A stretch of 64,000 nucleotides of DNA. Source: Streptomyces sp. NRRL F-5122 (GTDB lineage: Bacteria > Actinomycetota > Actinomycetes > Streptomycetales > Streptomycetaceae). Location: the NCBI RefSeq assembly GCF_001507435.1, contig NZ_LMWH01000116.1, positions 310,001 to 374,000 of the forward strand, in the 5' to 3' direction. The notes under the pieces are model-generated. The model ran no database searches and was not told the origin of the DNA. It saw only the letters and a program-made list of their open reading frames with translations. Of this stretch, positions 41,490 through 49,822 are shown piece after piece (within the stretch, counting starts at the first letter, position 1; the number at the start of each line of letters is the position of its first letter). The position numbers were made by a program, and so were the translations under genes.

Positions 41490-42710
41490 GTGACCGGAAG
41501 CGGCGAAGGGTCGCAGGGCGGCGGAGGGTCGACGGGGTCCCTGCTGCGGGGCATGATCAGGCGCGACCCCGAGGAGGAGCACCGCGTCGCCACTCCGCTC
41601 GAGCTCCTGTTCGACCTTTGTTTCGTCGTGGCCGTCGCACAGGCCGGTACCAGGCTGGAACACGCCCTGGTCGAGGGGCACGCCGCTCACGGCATCGTCG
41701 GCTACGCCATGATCTTCTTCGCCGTCTGGTGGGCCTGGATGAACTTCACCTGGTTCGCGTCGGCGTACGACACGGACGACGTGCCCTACCGGCTCACCAC
41801 ACTGCTGCAGATCGCGGGCGTCCTCGTCCTGGCGGCAGGCGTGCCCCGCGCCTTCGACCGCTCGGACTACTCCATCGTCGTGGTCGGCTACGTGGTCATG
41901 CGGCTGGCCCTGACCACCCAGTGGCTCAGGGCGGCACGGGCTGAGCGGGGCGCTGCCCGAACCACGGCCCTGCGGTACGCCTTCGGAGTCGTCCTGGTGC
42001 AGATCGGCTGGGTGGCGTTCGGGTTCGTGCTGCACCACCACATGAAGGCGTGGGTCTTCCTCCTGCTCGCGGCCGCCGAGCTCGCCGTTCCCGTGGTGGC
42101 CGAGCGCCCGAACGCCACCTCGTGGCATCCCCACCACATCGCCGAACGCTACGGGCTGTTCACCCTGATCGTCCTCGGCGAGACGGTCGCGGCCGCGACC
42201 GTGGCCGTCCAGCGGGCTCTTGACAGGGGCGGCTCGACGGAGCTGCTGCCGATCGCGGCAGGGGGACTGCTGCTCGTCTTCTCCGCCTACTGGACCTACT
42301 TCGTCGTACCCATCCACGAGCATCTCCGTGGCGGCAGGAGCGCCTTCCTGTGGGGATACGGTCACTACCTCGTCTTCGCGACGGCGGCCGCCATCGGTGC
42401 GGGACTCCAGGTGGCGATCGCCCACGTGGCCGGCGACGCGCACATCGGCACGGCGACAGCCGCCGCATCGGTCACCGTGCCCGCCGCCGGATTCGTCTTC
42501 TTCACCTGGCTGCTGCATGCGCGCCACTTCAAGCGGTCCCTCGGTCAGCAGGCCGTGCTGCCGCTCACCGCGCTGGCGATTGTGGCCTGTACGTTCGCGG
42601 GCTCCTGGGCGGTGCTGTGCGCCGGAGCCGCGGCCGCGCTGAGCGTGGCCGTCTCCCTGTCGCTGGGCCACCGCATCGGCGGCTCCGAAGGAGTGAGGGA
42701 CATGCGCTAG
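41490..42710 (+). CDS. Low-temperature-requirement protein A (LtrA) family membrane protein
   Basis: 406 residues from GTG 41490, with AGGAGCAGGAAG upstream. LtrA signatures: HRVATPLELLFDLCFVVAVA, WWAWMNFTWFASAYDTDD, and HHIAERYGLFTLIVLGETVA. About ten membrane helices follow. LtrA proteins are integral membrane proteins of unknown transport or stress function. A tRNA-like gene begins 44 bp after the stop. Confidence 0.93.
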   Translation: MTGSGEGSQGGGGSTGSLLRGMIRRDPEEEHRVATPLELLFDLCFVVAVAQAGTRLEHALVEGHAAHGIVGYAMIFFAVWWAWMNFTWFASAYDTDDVPYRLTTLLQIAGVLVLAAGVPRAFDRSDYSIVVVGYVVMRLALTTQWLRAARAERGAARTTALRYAFGVVLVQIGWVAFGFVLHHHMKAWVFLLLAAAELAVPVVAERPNATSWHPHHIAERYGLFTLIVLGETVAAATVAVQRALDRGGSTELLPIAAGGLLLVFSAYWTYFVVPIHEHLRGGRSAFLWGYGHYLVFATAAAIGAGLQVAIAHVAGDAHIGTATAAASVTVPAAGFVFFTWLLHARHFKRSLGQQAVLPLTALAIVACTFAGSWAVLCAGAAAALSVAVSLSLGHRIGGSEGVRDMR

Positions 42711-42754
42711 GATTGACGCACAGCAGGTCGCTGGAACTCGCGGCGCCCGGCAGT

Positions 42755-42827
42755 GCGTTGGTGGTCCAAGGAAAGACGTCCCGCTTCCTGCGGGGAGATG
42801 CAGGTGCAAGGCCTGCCCGGCGCTCCA
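42755..42827 (+). tRNA. tRNA-Gly(UCC)-like gene with altered T loop
   Basis: 73 nt fold as a tRNA. Acceptor GCGTTGG/CCGGCGC (42755-42761 / 42817-42823, two G-U pairs), discriminator U73 and encoded CCA. D arm GTC/GAC with U8, A14 and G18G19 kept. Anticodon arm TCCCG-CTTCCTG-CGGGG gives anticodon UCC with U33. T arm GCAGG-TGCAAGG-CCTGC. GlyRS identity features (G1-C72, C2-G71, G3-C70, U73, C35, C36) are all present. Unusual are G55 instead of U55 and U37 instead of a purine. It may be a pseudogene or a tRNA for a non-ribosomal role. Confidence 0.6.
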
Positions 42828-42830
42828 TCA

Positions 42831-42863
42831 CGAACCCCGTCCCCGCCCAGGGGGCGGGGTTCG
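42831..42863 (+). terminator. Terminator after the tRNA-like gene
   Basis: CGAACCCCG (42831-42839) pairs with CGGGGTTCG (42855-42863), with an inner CCCC/GGGG pair, starting three bases after the encoded CCA. This supports a separate transcription unit. Confidence 0.75.
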
Positions 42864-42960
42864 CGCGTTGTCGCCCCAGGGCCGGATCGCGCCGGGCGCA
42901 ATGGGCCCGGTGCCCGACGGTCACATCCTTGTCGAGAAGTCCCCGTCGCTACGGCGCGTT

Positions 42961-43818
42961 TCAGCGCAGGTCGGGTCGAGACGCTCGTCGAGGCCTCCAC
43001 CGTCTGTGTGCCTCGTGGATGTGACGACCGAGCAGTGCACCTCCGAAGACCACGAAGCCCACCCCGATGAGCCAGGACTGCACGACGAGGACGGTGCCCA
43101 TGGCGCCGTAGGTGACCGCGTTGTTCACGATGAGCGGGGAGAACACCTGGTAGGAGAACCAACGCAGCCCGACCAGGCCCAACATGGTGGAGACCGCCCC
43201 GGGCAGGAGTGCCCGCCAGGACACCCGGCTCCCGAGGAGGAAGTGCTGCCCCCACCAGAAGAACAGCGCACCGAACAGGACGGTCAGCGTGATGCGGACG
43301 GAGGACTGGGGCACCGAGCTGTCCAGCACGGCACCGCTCTGCACCTCGGCGAAGAGATACGCCGTCAGGGCCGTGAGCCACACGGCACGGCGCCAGACGG
43401 TGTGCCAGCGACCCGCGGGCAGGCTCCAGACCCGCTCGTAGCCGGTCTGCACGCTCGAGGCGAAGGTGAGGCCGAACAGCGCGACGGCGAGGACACTGAA
43501 GACGCTGGTGGCGCTGAGCACCCTGCGGGGCGTGGCGAACAGATGGCTCACGGCGTCCGCGGGATGCCCCGAAAGACTCATGCCGTCGATGACCCAGTAG
43601 GCGAAGCCACGGTGCTGGAAGGGGGAGGCGGCAGCGATGACGATGAGCAGTGGGGCGAGCGTGACCAGAGCCAGCGCGGCGAGGCCCATGGAGCGGTGCA
43701 GCAGTTCCATCTCGCTGCCGTGCTGCCACAGCCGTCCGGCAGCCGAGTTGTGCCAGCGTGAACGCAGTCCGTGGTGCTGGGGTCGCTCGTCCCGGGGCGG
43801 GCCTGAGGAACCCGTCAT
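42961..43818 (-). CDS. YihY/BrkB-type integral membrane protein
   Basis: 285 residues from ATG 43818. About six membrane helices: LAALALVTLAPLLIVIAAAS, SVFSVLAVALFGLTFASSVQ, then the YERVWSLPAGRWHTVWRRAV motif typical of the YihY family, FGALFFWWGQHFLLG, and AMGTVLVVQSWLIGVGFVVF. Family members are membrane proteins formerly named RNase BN; no enzymatic function is established. An Arg-rich tail faces the cytoplasm. Confidence 0.85.
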   Translation of the reverse strand: MTGSSGPPRDERPQHHGLRSRWHNSAAGRLWQHGSEMELLHRSMGLAALALVTLAPLLIVIAAASPFQHRGFAYWVIDGMSLSGHPADAVSHLFATPRRVLSATSVFSVLAVALFGLTFASSVQTGYERVWSLPAGRWHTVWRRAVWLTALTAYLFAEVQSGAVLDSSVPQSSVRITLTVLFGALFFWWGQHFLLGSRVSWRALLPGAVSTMLGLVGLRWFSYQVFSPLIVNNAVTYGAMGTVLVVQSWLIGVGFVVFGGALLGRHIHEAHRRWRPRRASRPDLR

Positions 43819-44028
43819 GCGTCCCCCGTTTCCCGAACCACCATGGCACGAAACCTCCCCGCCCCGTAGCAATCCGTCTGCCGCCGCGGCGCACACCTGC
43901 GGCGAGGCCCCCGGGCGCATGACACACGCCCCCTGGCTCCGGCAGCCGACCTCCCGTCGAACCGGGCCTGCCCCGGTCGGTCACGGCGCCGGACAGCGGG
44001 CCGACGGCCCACCGTCCGGCGCCCGGGC

Positions 44029-44838
44029 TCAGGCCGATTTGGCGAAGACGGGGAGGTAGCCGTGGGACTGCCCCGTGGAGGTGGGGTGGTACGACTCCAC
44101 GACGGCGAGCAGGCTCACACTGCGCAGCCAGGGACTGGCGGAGCAGATCTCGTGACCGGAGAAGGCGCCCGCGACGTCGGCGTAGGTGAACCCGTGGTCG
44201 GCAACGCGCTTGGCGATCACGGTGTTGAGACGGTCGACGGAGCGGTTGACGGCAGCCCGTGCGGTGTCCGAGAGACCGGCCATGCAGCTGCCGCTGAGCT
44301 TGTACAGGTGCGGATACCCGAGGACGACGACGCGGGCGGCCGGAGCCCTTCTGCTGATGGCGGCGTAAAGACGGTCCAGATCGCCCGGAAGGGTGGTGTC
44401 CATGTACGTGCGCGCGTCGGCGTTGGCGGACACACACGCGGTGGTTCCCCGCAGCACACAGGTCATCATGACGTCGGAGAACCCCGAGTCACTTCCGCCG
44501 ACGGTCAGGCTGACCAGACCGGTGCGACGGGTGAGCGAGCCGAGCTGACGGTTCATGACATCACTTGTGCGAGCACCGTTGCACGCGGCGAAGGCGAAGG
44601 ACGACACCGCGTGGGTCGAGGCCCACAGGGCGGGGTAGGCGTGGTTGCTGCGCAGGCAGTTGCCGCTGGAGGCGATGTAGGTGCCGGCTCCGACCCCGGA
44701 CGAGTAGGAGTCGCCGAGGGCCGCGTAGCCCGTGGCCACTGTCTGCGGAGCCGCCTGTGCCGTCGTGGCTCCGGTGAAGGTGCAGGCGGCGGCGAGAATG
44801 AGGGAGGACACGCGTACCGCGAATCGGGACTGTCTCAT
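44029..44838 (-). CDS. Secreted SGNH/GDSL-type esterase or lipase
   Basis: 269 residues from ATG 44838, preceded by GGAGATT. A Sec signal peptide ends near TTAQAAP. The block I motif GDSYSSGVGAG holds the catalytic Ser, TVGGSDSGFSDV is close to block III (normally GGND, here GGSD), and ESYHPTSTGQ supplies the catalytic His. Six cysteines predict three disulfides, as in Streptomyces secreted lipases of this class (S. coelicolor SCO1725 type). The GGND Asn is replaced by Ser. Confidence 0.92.
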   Translation of the reverse strand: MRQSRFAVRVSSLILAAACTFTGATTAQAAPQTVATGYAALGDSYSSGVGAGTYIASSGNCLRSNHAYPALWASTHAVSSFAFAACNGARTSDVMNRQLGSLTRRTGLVSLTVGGSDSGFSDVMMTCVLRGTTACVSANADARTYMDTTLPGDLDRLYAAISRRAPAARVVVLGYPHLYKLSGSCMAGLSDTARAAVNRSVDRLNTVIAKRVADHGFTYADVAGAFSGHEICSASPWLRSVSLLAVVESYHPTSTGQSHGYLPVFAKSA

Positions 44839-45185
44839 AATCTCCTGCCTTAGCACGCTCCGTGCACCCCGGAGGCGAGGGCGGTGAGCACACGGCCGGT
44901 CGTGTTGAAGAGGCCCTGCGCGCGTGCCGCCGCCGAAGCGCCGCGTGCGGCAGAGGACTTGCGCGGGAGAGAGCAGGACGACGACGGCGTGCCGCTCGCC
45001 CGGACATCACCCGCGCGGCGGTCACTCCCCTGGCCGCGTCCGATCCGCGTCCAGGACGTGCGCCCGCACCCCGTGGCGGCCGCATCCGGCAATGGGCATG
45101 GCCGGTGGCCGCGGACGGACCGGACCGGACGTCCTCGGGCGCTCACCAGCCTGGTTTCATGGCGAGACTCGATATCGTACGGAGC
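44839..45185. other. Divergent region between esterase and HxlR genes
   Basis: 347 bp. An alternative in-frame ATG for the HxlR gene is at 45159. CGATATCG at 45169-45176 is a palindrome next to the HxlR start and might be an autoregulatory site. No gene is seen. Confidence 0.35.
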
Positions 45186-45686
45186 ATGAACCGGACGTCG
45201 TTCGAGAACTGGCCGTGCTCCATCGCACGGTCCATGGATCTGCTGGGTGACTGCTGGACGCCGCTGGTGTTGCGGGAGGCCTTCTACGGGGTCAGCCGCT
45301 TCGACGACTTCAGGCAGGGACTGGGGATCGCCCGCAACACCCTGACCGACCGGTTGCGTCGGCTGGTGGACGAGGGTGTCCTGGACAGGCGGCTCTACCA
45401 GGGCGAGCCGCGGCGCTACGACTACGTGCTGACGGAGAAGGGCCGCGAACTGTTCGCCGTACTCGCCGCGATGTCGCGGTGGGGTGACCGCTGGCTGGCG
45501 GGCGAGGAGGGCGTGCCCGTCGTGTTCCATCACGACACCTGCGGCCATGACACCGCGGCGGAGGTCGTGTGCGCCGTCTGCCGCCGGCCGTTGGAGGCGC
45601 AGGACACGTCGATGCGGATGGGGCCGGGATACCCGGAACGGCTCAGGCGCCGGCCGGACGTCCGGCGCAGGTTCGGCGCCGCTTGA
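45186..45686 (+). CDS. HxlR-family transcriptional regulator
   Basis: 166 residues from ATG 45186 (45159 would add nine). The HxlR start NWPCSIARSMDLLGDCWTPL contains the conserved Cys of redox or electrophile sensing, followed by winged-helix sequence GIARNTLTDRLRRLVDEGVL and YVLTEKGREL. The C-terminal tail has additional cysteines (HDTCGH, VCAVCRRP), as in longer members that may bind metal. It probably controls the next two genes, which begin 70 bp downstream behind an inverted repeat. Confidence 0.92.
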   Translation: MNRTSFENWPCSIARSMDLLGDCWTPLVLREAFYGVSRFDDFRQGLGIARNTLTDRLRRLVDEGVLDRRLYQGEPRRYDYVLTEKGRELFAVLAAMSRWGDRWLAGEEGVPVVFHHDTCGHDTAAEVVCAVCRRPLEAQDTSMRMGPGYPERLRRRPDVRRRFGAA

Positions 45687-45711
45687 GCGCGTCGGGGCAG
45701 GTGCGCTCCCC

Positions 45712-45741
45712 TTGACACCTAGAGTCTTGTGAAGCAACTCT
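45712..45741 (+). promoter_or_regulatory. Promoter with inverted repeat between HxlR and SRPBCC genes
   Basis: TTGACA at 45712-45717 is a consensus -35. Downstream, AGAGT (45721-45725) and ACTCT (45737-45741) form an inverted repeat that spans the spacer and -10 zone, an arrangement suited to repression by the neighbouring HxlR protein. The -10 is weak. Confidence 0.5.
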
Positions 45742-45757
45742 GGTGGTCAACCCCTTG

Positions 45758-46285
45758 ATGACGAGGAGGCCGGCCGACTTGGAGTGGACGGGCGCACGCT
45801 ACGCGGACAAACCCACCCTCGAGGTGCGGACCTGGATCGACGCTCCGCCGGAGCGGGTCTGGTCACTGGTGAGCGACATCGAGCTCATGCCGGACATGAG
45901 TGAGGAACTCCAGTCGGTCGAGTGGCTCGACGGCGCCGCCGGTCCAGCGGTGGGCGCCCGGTTCGTCGGCCGCAGCAGGCACGACGCCCTGGGGGAGTGG
46001 CAGACCACCTCACATGTCATCGAGTGCGAACCGGGTCGGTCGCTGGCCTGGGCGGTGGAGGACCCGGAACGGCCCTCCGCGGTCTGGCGCTTCCGTCTCC
46101 GGGCCAAGGACGCCGGAACCGAGCTGTCGGAATGGATGCAGTTGGGGCCGGGCCGCTCCGGCCTCTCCCTGGCCATCGACCGCATGCCGGAGAAGGAGCA
46201 GAAGATCGTGTTCGTGCGGCTGCGCGAGTTCGAACGCAACATCACCGCCACCCTGGGGGCCATCAAGAAGCGGGCCGAACACTGA
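45758..46285 (+). CDS. SRPBCC (START-like) family protein
   Basis: 175 residues from ATG 45758. The polyketide-cyclase-like pattern is LEVRTWIDAPPERVWSLVSD, with MPDMSEELQSVEWLDG and a final helix ending KKRAEH. The fold makes a deep hydrophobic pocket for ligands. Ligand unknown. Its TGA overlaps the next ATG (TGATG), so it is coupled to the LLM oxidoreductase and might bind that enzyme's substrate or product. Confidence 0.9.
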   Translation: MTRRPADLEWTGARYADKPTLEVRTWIDAPPERVWSLVSDIELMPDMSEELQSVEWLDGAAGPAVGARFVGRSRHDALGEWQTTSHVIECEPGRSLAWAVEDPERPSAVWRFRLRAKDAGTELSEWMQLGPGRSGLSLAIDRMPEKEQKIVFVRLREFERNITATLGAIKKRAEH

Positions 46286-47343
46286 TGCGCACCGCCACCA
46301 CCGTCGAGGCCTCCGGGGGCCAAAACTGGTCGGAGCAGACGGACTTCGTCGTGGAAGCAGAGAAACTCGGCCTGGACGTGTGCTGGGTGGCCGAGGCCTG
46401 GGGGTCCGACGGCCCCTCCGCACTCGGCTACTACGCCGCGCTCACCGACCGGATGCTGCTGGGCTCGGGCATCATGCAGGTGGGTACGCGCACCCCCACG
46501 GCCGTCGCGCAGACCGCCATCACGCTCTCCAACCTGTCCGGCGGGCGCTTCCTGCTCGGCCTCGGTGCCTCCGGCCCTCAGGTGATCGAGGGCTTGCACG
46601 GAGTGCCCTTCGCCCGGCCGCTGAGGCGTGTGCGGGAGACCGTGGACATCGTGCGCCAGGTGTTCGCCGGTGGCAAACTCTCCTACTCCGGCGCGGCGTT
46701 CAGCATCCCACTGCCCGGCGGTGAGGGCGTGCCGATGCGGCTGTCGATGCGGGCCGAGCACGAGATCCCCGTCTACCTCGCCTCGCTGTCACCGGCCATG
46801 CTGGAACTGACGGGGGAGGTCGCCGACGGCTGGCTCGGGACGAGCTTCGTACCGGAAGGCGCGGCCGACGCCTACTTCGCCCACCTCGACAACGGCTTGG
46901 CCCGCACCGGGCGCACGCGCTCCGAACTGGACGTCTGCCAGGGCGCCGAGGTTGCCTTCGCCTCCGATGAGGACGCACTCGGTGCGATGACCGCGGAGCG
47001 GAAGAAGGAACTCGCCTTCAGCCTCGGCGGTATGGGCACCGCCTCCACCAACTTCTACAACAACGCCTACAGCCGCCAGGGTTGGGCGGCGGTGGCCGCC
47101 GAAGTGCGTGAGCGGTGGCAGGCGGGCGACCGGGACGGTGCCGCCCGTCTGGTGACCGACGACATGGTCCTCGGCACGACGCTGATCGGCACCGAGCCCA
47201 TGGTGCGTGAGCGGCTCGGGGTGTGGCGCGACGCCGGTGTGGACACCGTCCGTCTGTATCCGGCGGGGCGGACGGTACAGGAGCGGCTGAACACCCTGGC
47301 CAGGGCGATCGAGCTGGTGCGCGAGGTCGACGACGCCGGGTGA
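46285..47343 (+). CDS. LLM class flavin/F420-dependent oxidoreductase
   Basis: 352 residues. LDVCWVAEAWGSDGPSALGY, LLGSGIMQVGTRTPTAVAQT, FLLGLGASGPQVIEGLHGVP and IPVYLASLSPAMLELTGEVA follow the pattern of actinobacterial F420-dependent methylene-H4MPT-reductase-like enzymes. Coupled to the SRPBCC gene, and probably regulated by HxlR. A terminator hairpin follows. Confidence 0.94.
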   Translation: MRTATTVEASGGQNWSEQTDFVVEAEKLGLDVCWVAEAWGSDGPSALGYYAALTDRMLLGSGIMQVGTRTPTAVAQTAITLSNLSGGRFLLGLGASGPQVIEGLHGVPFARPLRRVRETVDIVRQVFAGGKLSYSGAAFSIPLPGGEGVPMRLSMRAEHEIPVYLASLSPAMLELTGEVADGWLGTSFVPEGAADAYFAHLDNGLARTGRTRSELDVCQGAEVAFASDEDALGAMTAERKKELAFSLGGMGTASTNFYNNAYSRQGWAAVAAEVRERWQAGDRDGAARLVTDDMVLGTTLIGTEPMVRERLGVWRDAGVDTVRLYPAGRTVQERLNTLARAIELVREVDDAG

Positions 47344-47373
47344 GAGGCGACGGGCCGCCGTCGTGACGAGGAC

Positions 47374-47395
47374 TCGAGGCGCAAGGGCGCCTCGA
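47374..47395. terminator. Terminator between convergent LLM and NmrA genes
   Basis: TCGAGGCGC (47374-47382) pairs with GCGCCTCGA (47387-47395), loop AAGG. Confidence 0.75.
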
Positions 47396-47488
47396 CGAGC
47401 GGCAGTTCGCGCCATTCCGGAGGGACAGAACCCCGGAGAACTCGCCCGAGTCCGTACGGGGCCGAGATCGGGAGTCCCCTGCCCCACG

Positions 47489-48409
47489 TCACGTCGCCGG
47501 GCGGAAGAGCTCCGGGTTGTCCTCGACGTAGGCCCTTACGCCCGTCGCGGGGTGGCCGGTGATCTTCTCGACGTCGTGGGTCAGGCGGTCGTAGCGGTTC
47601 TGCGCATGCAGGCGCGCCATGGTCGACAGATGATCGACGACGTGGTCGGGCAGGCCGCGGCGCCGAAGCTCGTCGACGAACTGGTCGTAGGGAGTGTCGA
47701 TGTAGCTCACGGGGCGCCCGAGGACCGAGCCGAACTCCTGTGCCATGGCCGACATGTCCTGCGACACCGGCCCGGTCAGTTCGTAGACGCGCCCGACGTG
47801 CGGAGCCGGGTCCGCGAGGACGGCGGCCACGGCATCGGCGACGTCGCCGGCCGCCACAGGTGAGGTGCGTCCCGTCCCGAAGGGAAGCCGGATGGTGTCG
47901 TCCTGCGCGATCGTGGCGAAGCAGAACAGGGAGAACATCGGGTTCTCCATGAAGACCGTCGGGCGGATGTGGGTGACCGGAAGGCCGGACCAGTCGAGGA
48001 CCTGCTCGATGAGCCAGTGCTCACGCTGCTGCGTCGATTCGGCCGTGCTGGTGAGGTCCATCTGGGAGACGGTCATCTGCGACATGTTCACGAACATCCT
48101 CAGCTGTCCCTGGGCACGTGCGGCGGCGGCGGTGACGAGTGCGGCCTCGAGGTACTGCGAAGAGACCCCCATGCCGAAATACATGCGGTCGCAGTTCTCC
48201 AGGGCCCGGACGACGTCCTCCGCGCGTGCGAGATCGCCCACCACCACCTCGGCCCCCGTGGAGCGCAGGGCGTCCGCGCGTTCGTCCTCCCGGTGGACGA
48301 GGGCGCGCACCCTCAGATCCCGTCGCCGCAGGTTCTTCACCACACGGTGTCCCACCGCCCCCACGCTTCCGGCCGCCCCGGTCACGAGAATCAGGGGGTT
48401 GTCGACCAT
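47489..48409 (-). CDS. NmrA-like / atypical SDR NAD(P)-binding protein
   Basis: 306 residues. The Rossmann motif VTGAAGSVGAVG has a duplicated Val-Gly spacing typical of atypical SDRs. VRALVHREDERADALRSTGA and VVGDLARAEDVVRALENCD follow. The family Pro-Thr motif THIRPTVFMENP is present, and no YxxxK is seen. Such proteins are redox sensors or quinone/NADPH oxidoreductases. Substrate unknown. Confidence 0.9.
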   Translation of the reverse strand: MVDNPLILVTGAAGSVGAVGHRVVKNLRRRDLRVRALVHREDERADALRSTGAEVVVGDLARAEDVVRALENCDRMYFGMGVSSQYLEAALVTAAAARAQGQLRMFVNMSQMTVSQMDLTSTAESTQQREHWLIEQVLDWSGLPVTHIRPTVFMENPMFSLFCFATIAQDDTIRLPFGTGRTSPVAAGDVADAVAAVLADPAPHVGRVYELTGPVSQDMSAMAQEFGSVLGRPVSYIDTPYDQFVDELRRRGLPDHVVDHLSTMARLHAQNRYDRLTHDVEKITGHPATGVRAYVEDNPELFRPAT

Positions 48410-48533
48410 GATCGCTCCCGTAGGTCCCGAATCGACTCGAGTGACCCGGACAGGGTCTCGGTGGCGGACCTGGCCAGCCTAAGCGGGGCACCGGGGTTAG
48501 GCATGTCGTCGCCCGGTCGCCGGCCGAGGGTGG

Positions 48534-49469
48534 TCAAGAGCCGAGGTAGAACCGGATGGTGGTCCCGGTTTCGCCGGTGTGGACACGCACCAGGTCGGCG
48601 ATGTGATTGACGAGGAGCAGCCCTCGACCGCCGGGCTCGCTGGGTACCTGAGGGCGCCGGCCGGCCAGTGGATCGACGAGGCGCCCCGCGTCGTGCACTT
48701 CGCAGACGATCCGTTCGCCTTCCGTCCAGATCCGCAGAGTTCCGGAGCCGGCACCGTGGATGACGCTGTTCGTGGTCAACTCGGCCACCGCGAGGGCCAG
48801 ATCGTTCAGCAGCCGTCCGTCGAGGCCCGTCCGTCCGCCGTACCGGACGGCGAACTCGCGTGCCCCGGCGAGCTGACTGCTGCTCTCGAAGTGGTACGTC
48901 TCGGCGTCCGGCGGAACGGGAAGGACCTCGTTGTAGCGTGCGACGACGAGTTCGGGGCTGTAGGCGGCCGAGGCGGTCTCACCGGCGCCGTCGATCACCA
49001 GCGGATGTGTGGCAAGGGCGTCGTCGAGCACACGCGGGTCGAGTCCGTCGGTGTCGTAGGGGCACAGAATCGTCACCTCACGCTCGACGAACGCGGCGTT
49101 GATCAGCGCCTCGTGCTGCGCGCACGCCGGGTACTCCAGATGGCTGCGGCCGGCCCAGACGGGCTCACCGATGATGCGCACACGGCCGGCGTCATGGGCG
49201 TCGGCGAACCTGCGCAGCACCCCCGGAATGATCCACCCCGGGTTGCGGCCGGCCCGGGTCATGTCCACGAAGTGCACCTCGTCGGCGCGATCAGCGAGAT
49301 GGTGTCTGATCAGTTGGAGGTGCTCGGGCGGGGTGGCGACGGCGACCGGCTCCGCCGCGGCCAGACCGGCCAGGACGAAGGGAACCGTGCCTGCCAGGAA
49401 CTCCTGCTCGCCGCGATAGAACAGCGCCGGATGCACGAACATCTCATCCGTGGTCACAGCGTTGGTCAC
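48534..49469 (-). CDS. MEDS-domain plus HATPase anti-sigma-type protein (RsbA-like)
   Basis: 311 residues from GTG 49469. The N-terminal MEDS domain (about 10-170) has HPALFYRGEQEFLAGTVPFV, then ADEVHFVDMTRAGRNPG and RRFADAHDAGRVRIIGEPVW. A C-terminal HATPase (about 200-310) has ALAVAELTTNSVIHG and EPGGRGLLLVNHIADLV. This is the sensor/anti-sigma architecture found with STAS antagonists in actinobacteria. The GTG overlaps the stop of the STAS gene (GTGA), so both are made together and very likely interact. Confidence 0.92.
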   Translation of the reverse strand: MTNAVTTDEMFVHPALFYRGEQEFLAGTVPFVLAGLAAAEPVAVATPPEHLQLIRHHLADRADEVHFVDMTRAGRNPGWIIPGVLRRFADAHDAGRVRIIGEPVWAGRSHLEYPACAQHEALINAAFVEREVTILCPYDTDGLDPRVLDDALATHPLVIDGAGETASAAYSPELVVARYNEVLPVPPDAETYHFESSSQLAGAREFAVRYGGRTGLDGRLLNDLALAVAELTTNSVIHGAGSGTLRIWTEGERIVCEVHDAGRLVDPLAGRRPQVPSEPGGRGLLLVNHIADLVRVHTGETGTTIRFYLGS

Positions 49470-49822
49470 GGTGTCACCTCGATCCCACCCAGCTCGGGCC
49501 AGCAGACTGCGAGTACGCGCGCCAACTGCGGCGGCGGTCGGTGAACCACAATCCTCCGCCCCCCGGACAGAGACTGCGCGGCCACCGCCAGATCCGTCAC
49601 TCCCGCCACGTCGATGAAGGTCACCCGGGACAGGTCCACATGAAGGCGGTCCGCACTGCTCCGCACCAGCCGGGCGAGCGCCTCCCGCCAGGCGGTTCGG
49701 GTGTCGAGGCCGATCTCCCCGATCGCGCGCACGCCGGGGCGCCCCATCAGCGGATACACCTCCAGCCGTATCCCGCCGCACCACGACGCGACGGAATCCC
49801 CCGCCTCGACTGAGACATCCAC
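49466..49822 (-). CDS. STAS-domain anti-anti-sigma factor
   Basis: 118 residues from GTG 49822, preceded by GAGGGG. STAS pattern: VRAIGEIGLDTRTAWREALA, DRLHVDLSRVTFIDVAGVTD, LAVAAQSLSGGRRIVVHRPP. In this antagonist family the phosphorylatable Ser/Thr lies in the FIDSxG segment; here the segment reads FIDVAGVTD, with Val in place of the Ser. The nearby Thr in GVTD might serve instead. Coupled to the MEDS-HATPase gene. Confidence 0.9.
   Translation of the reverse strand: MDVSVEAGDSVASWCGGIRLEVYPLMGRPGVRAIGEIGLDTRTAWREALARLVRSSADRLHVDLSRVTFIDVAGVTDLAVAAQSLSGGRRIVVHRPPPQLARVLAVCWPELGGIEVTP

Noticed and set aside
42743..42863. Cobalamin-riboswitch-like pattern (GGTGCAAGGCC) after LtrA
   Set aside because: The B12-box and surrounding conserved blocks are missing, while the sequence folds cleanly as a 73-nt tRNA with encoded CCA.
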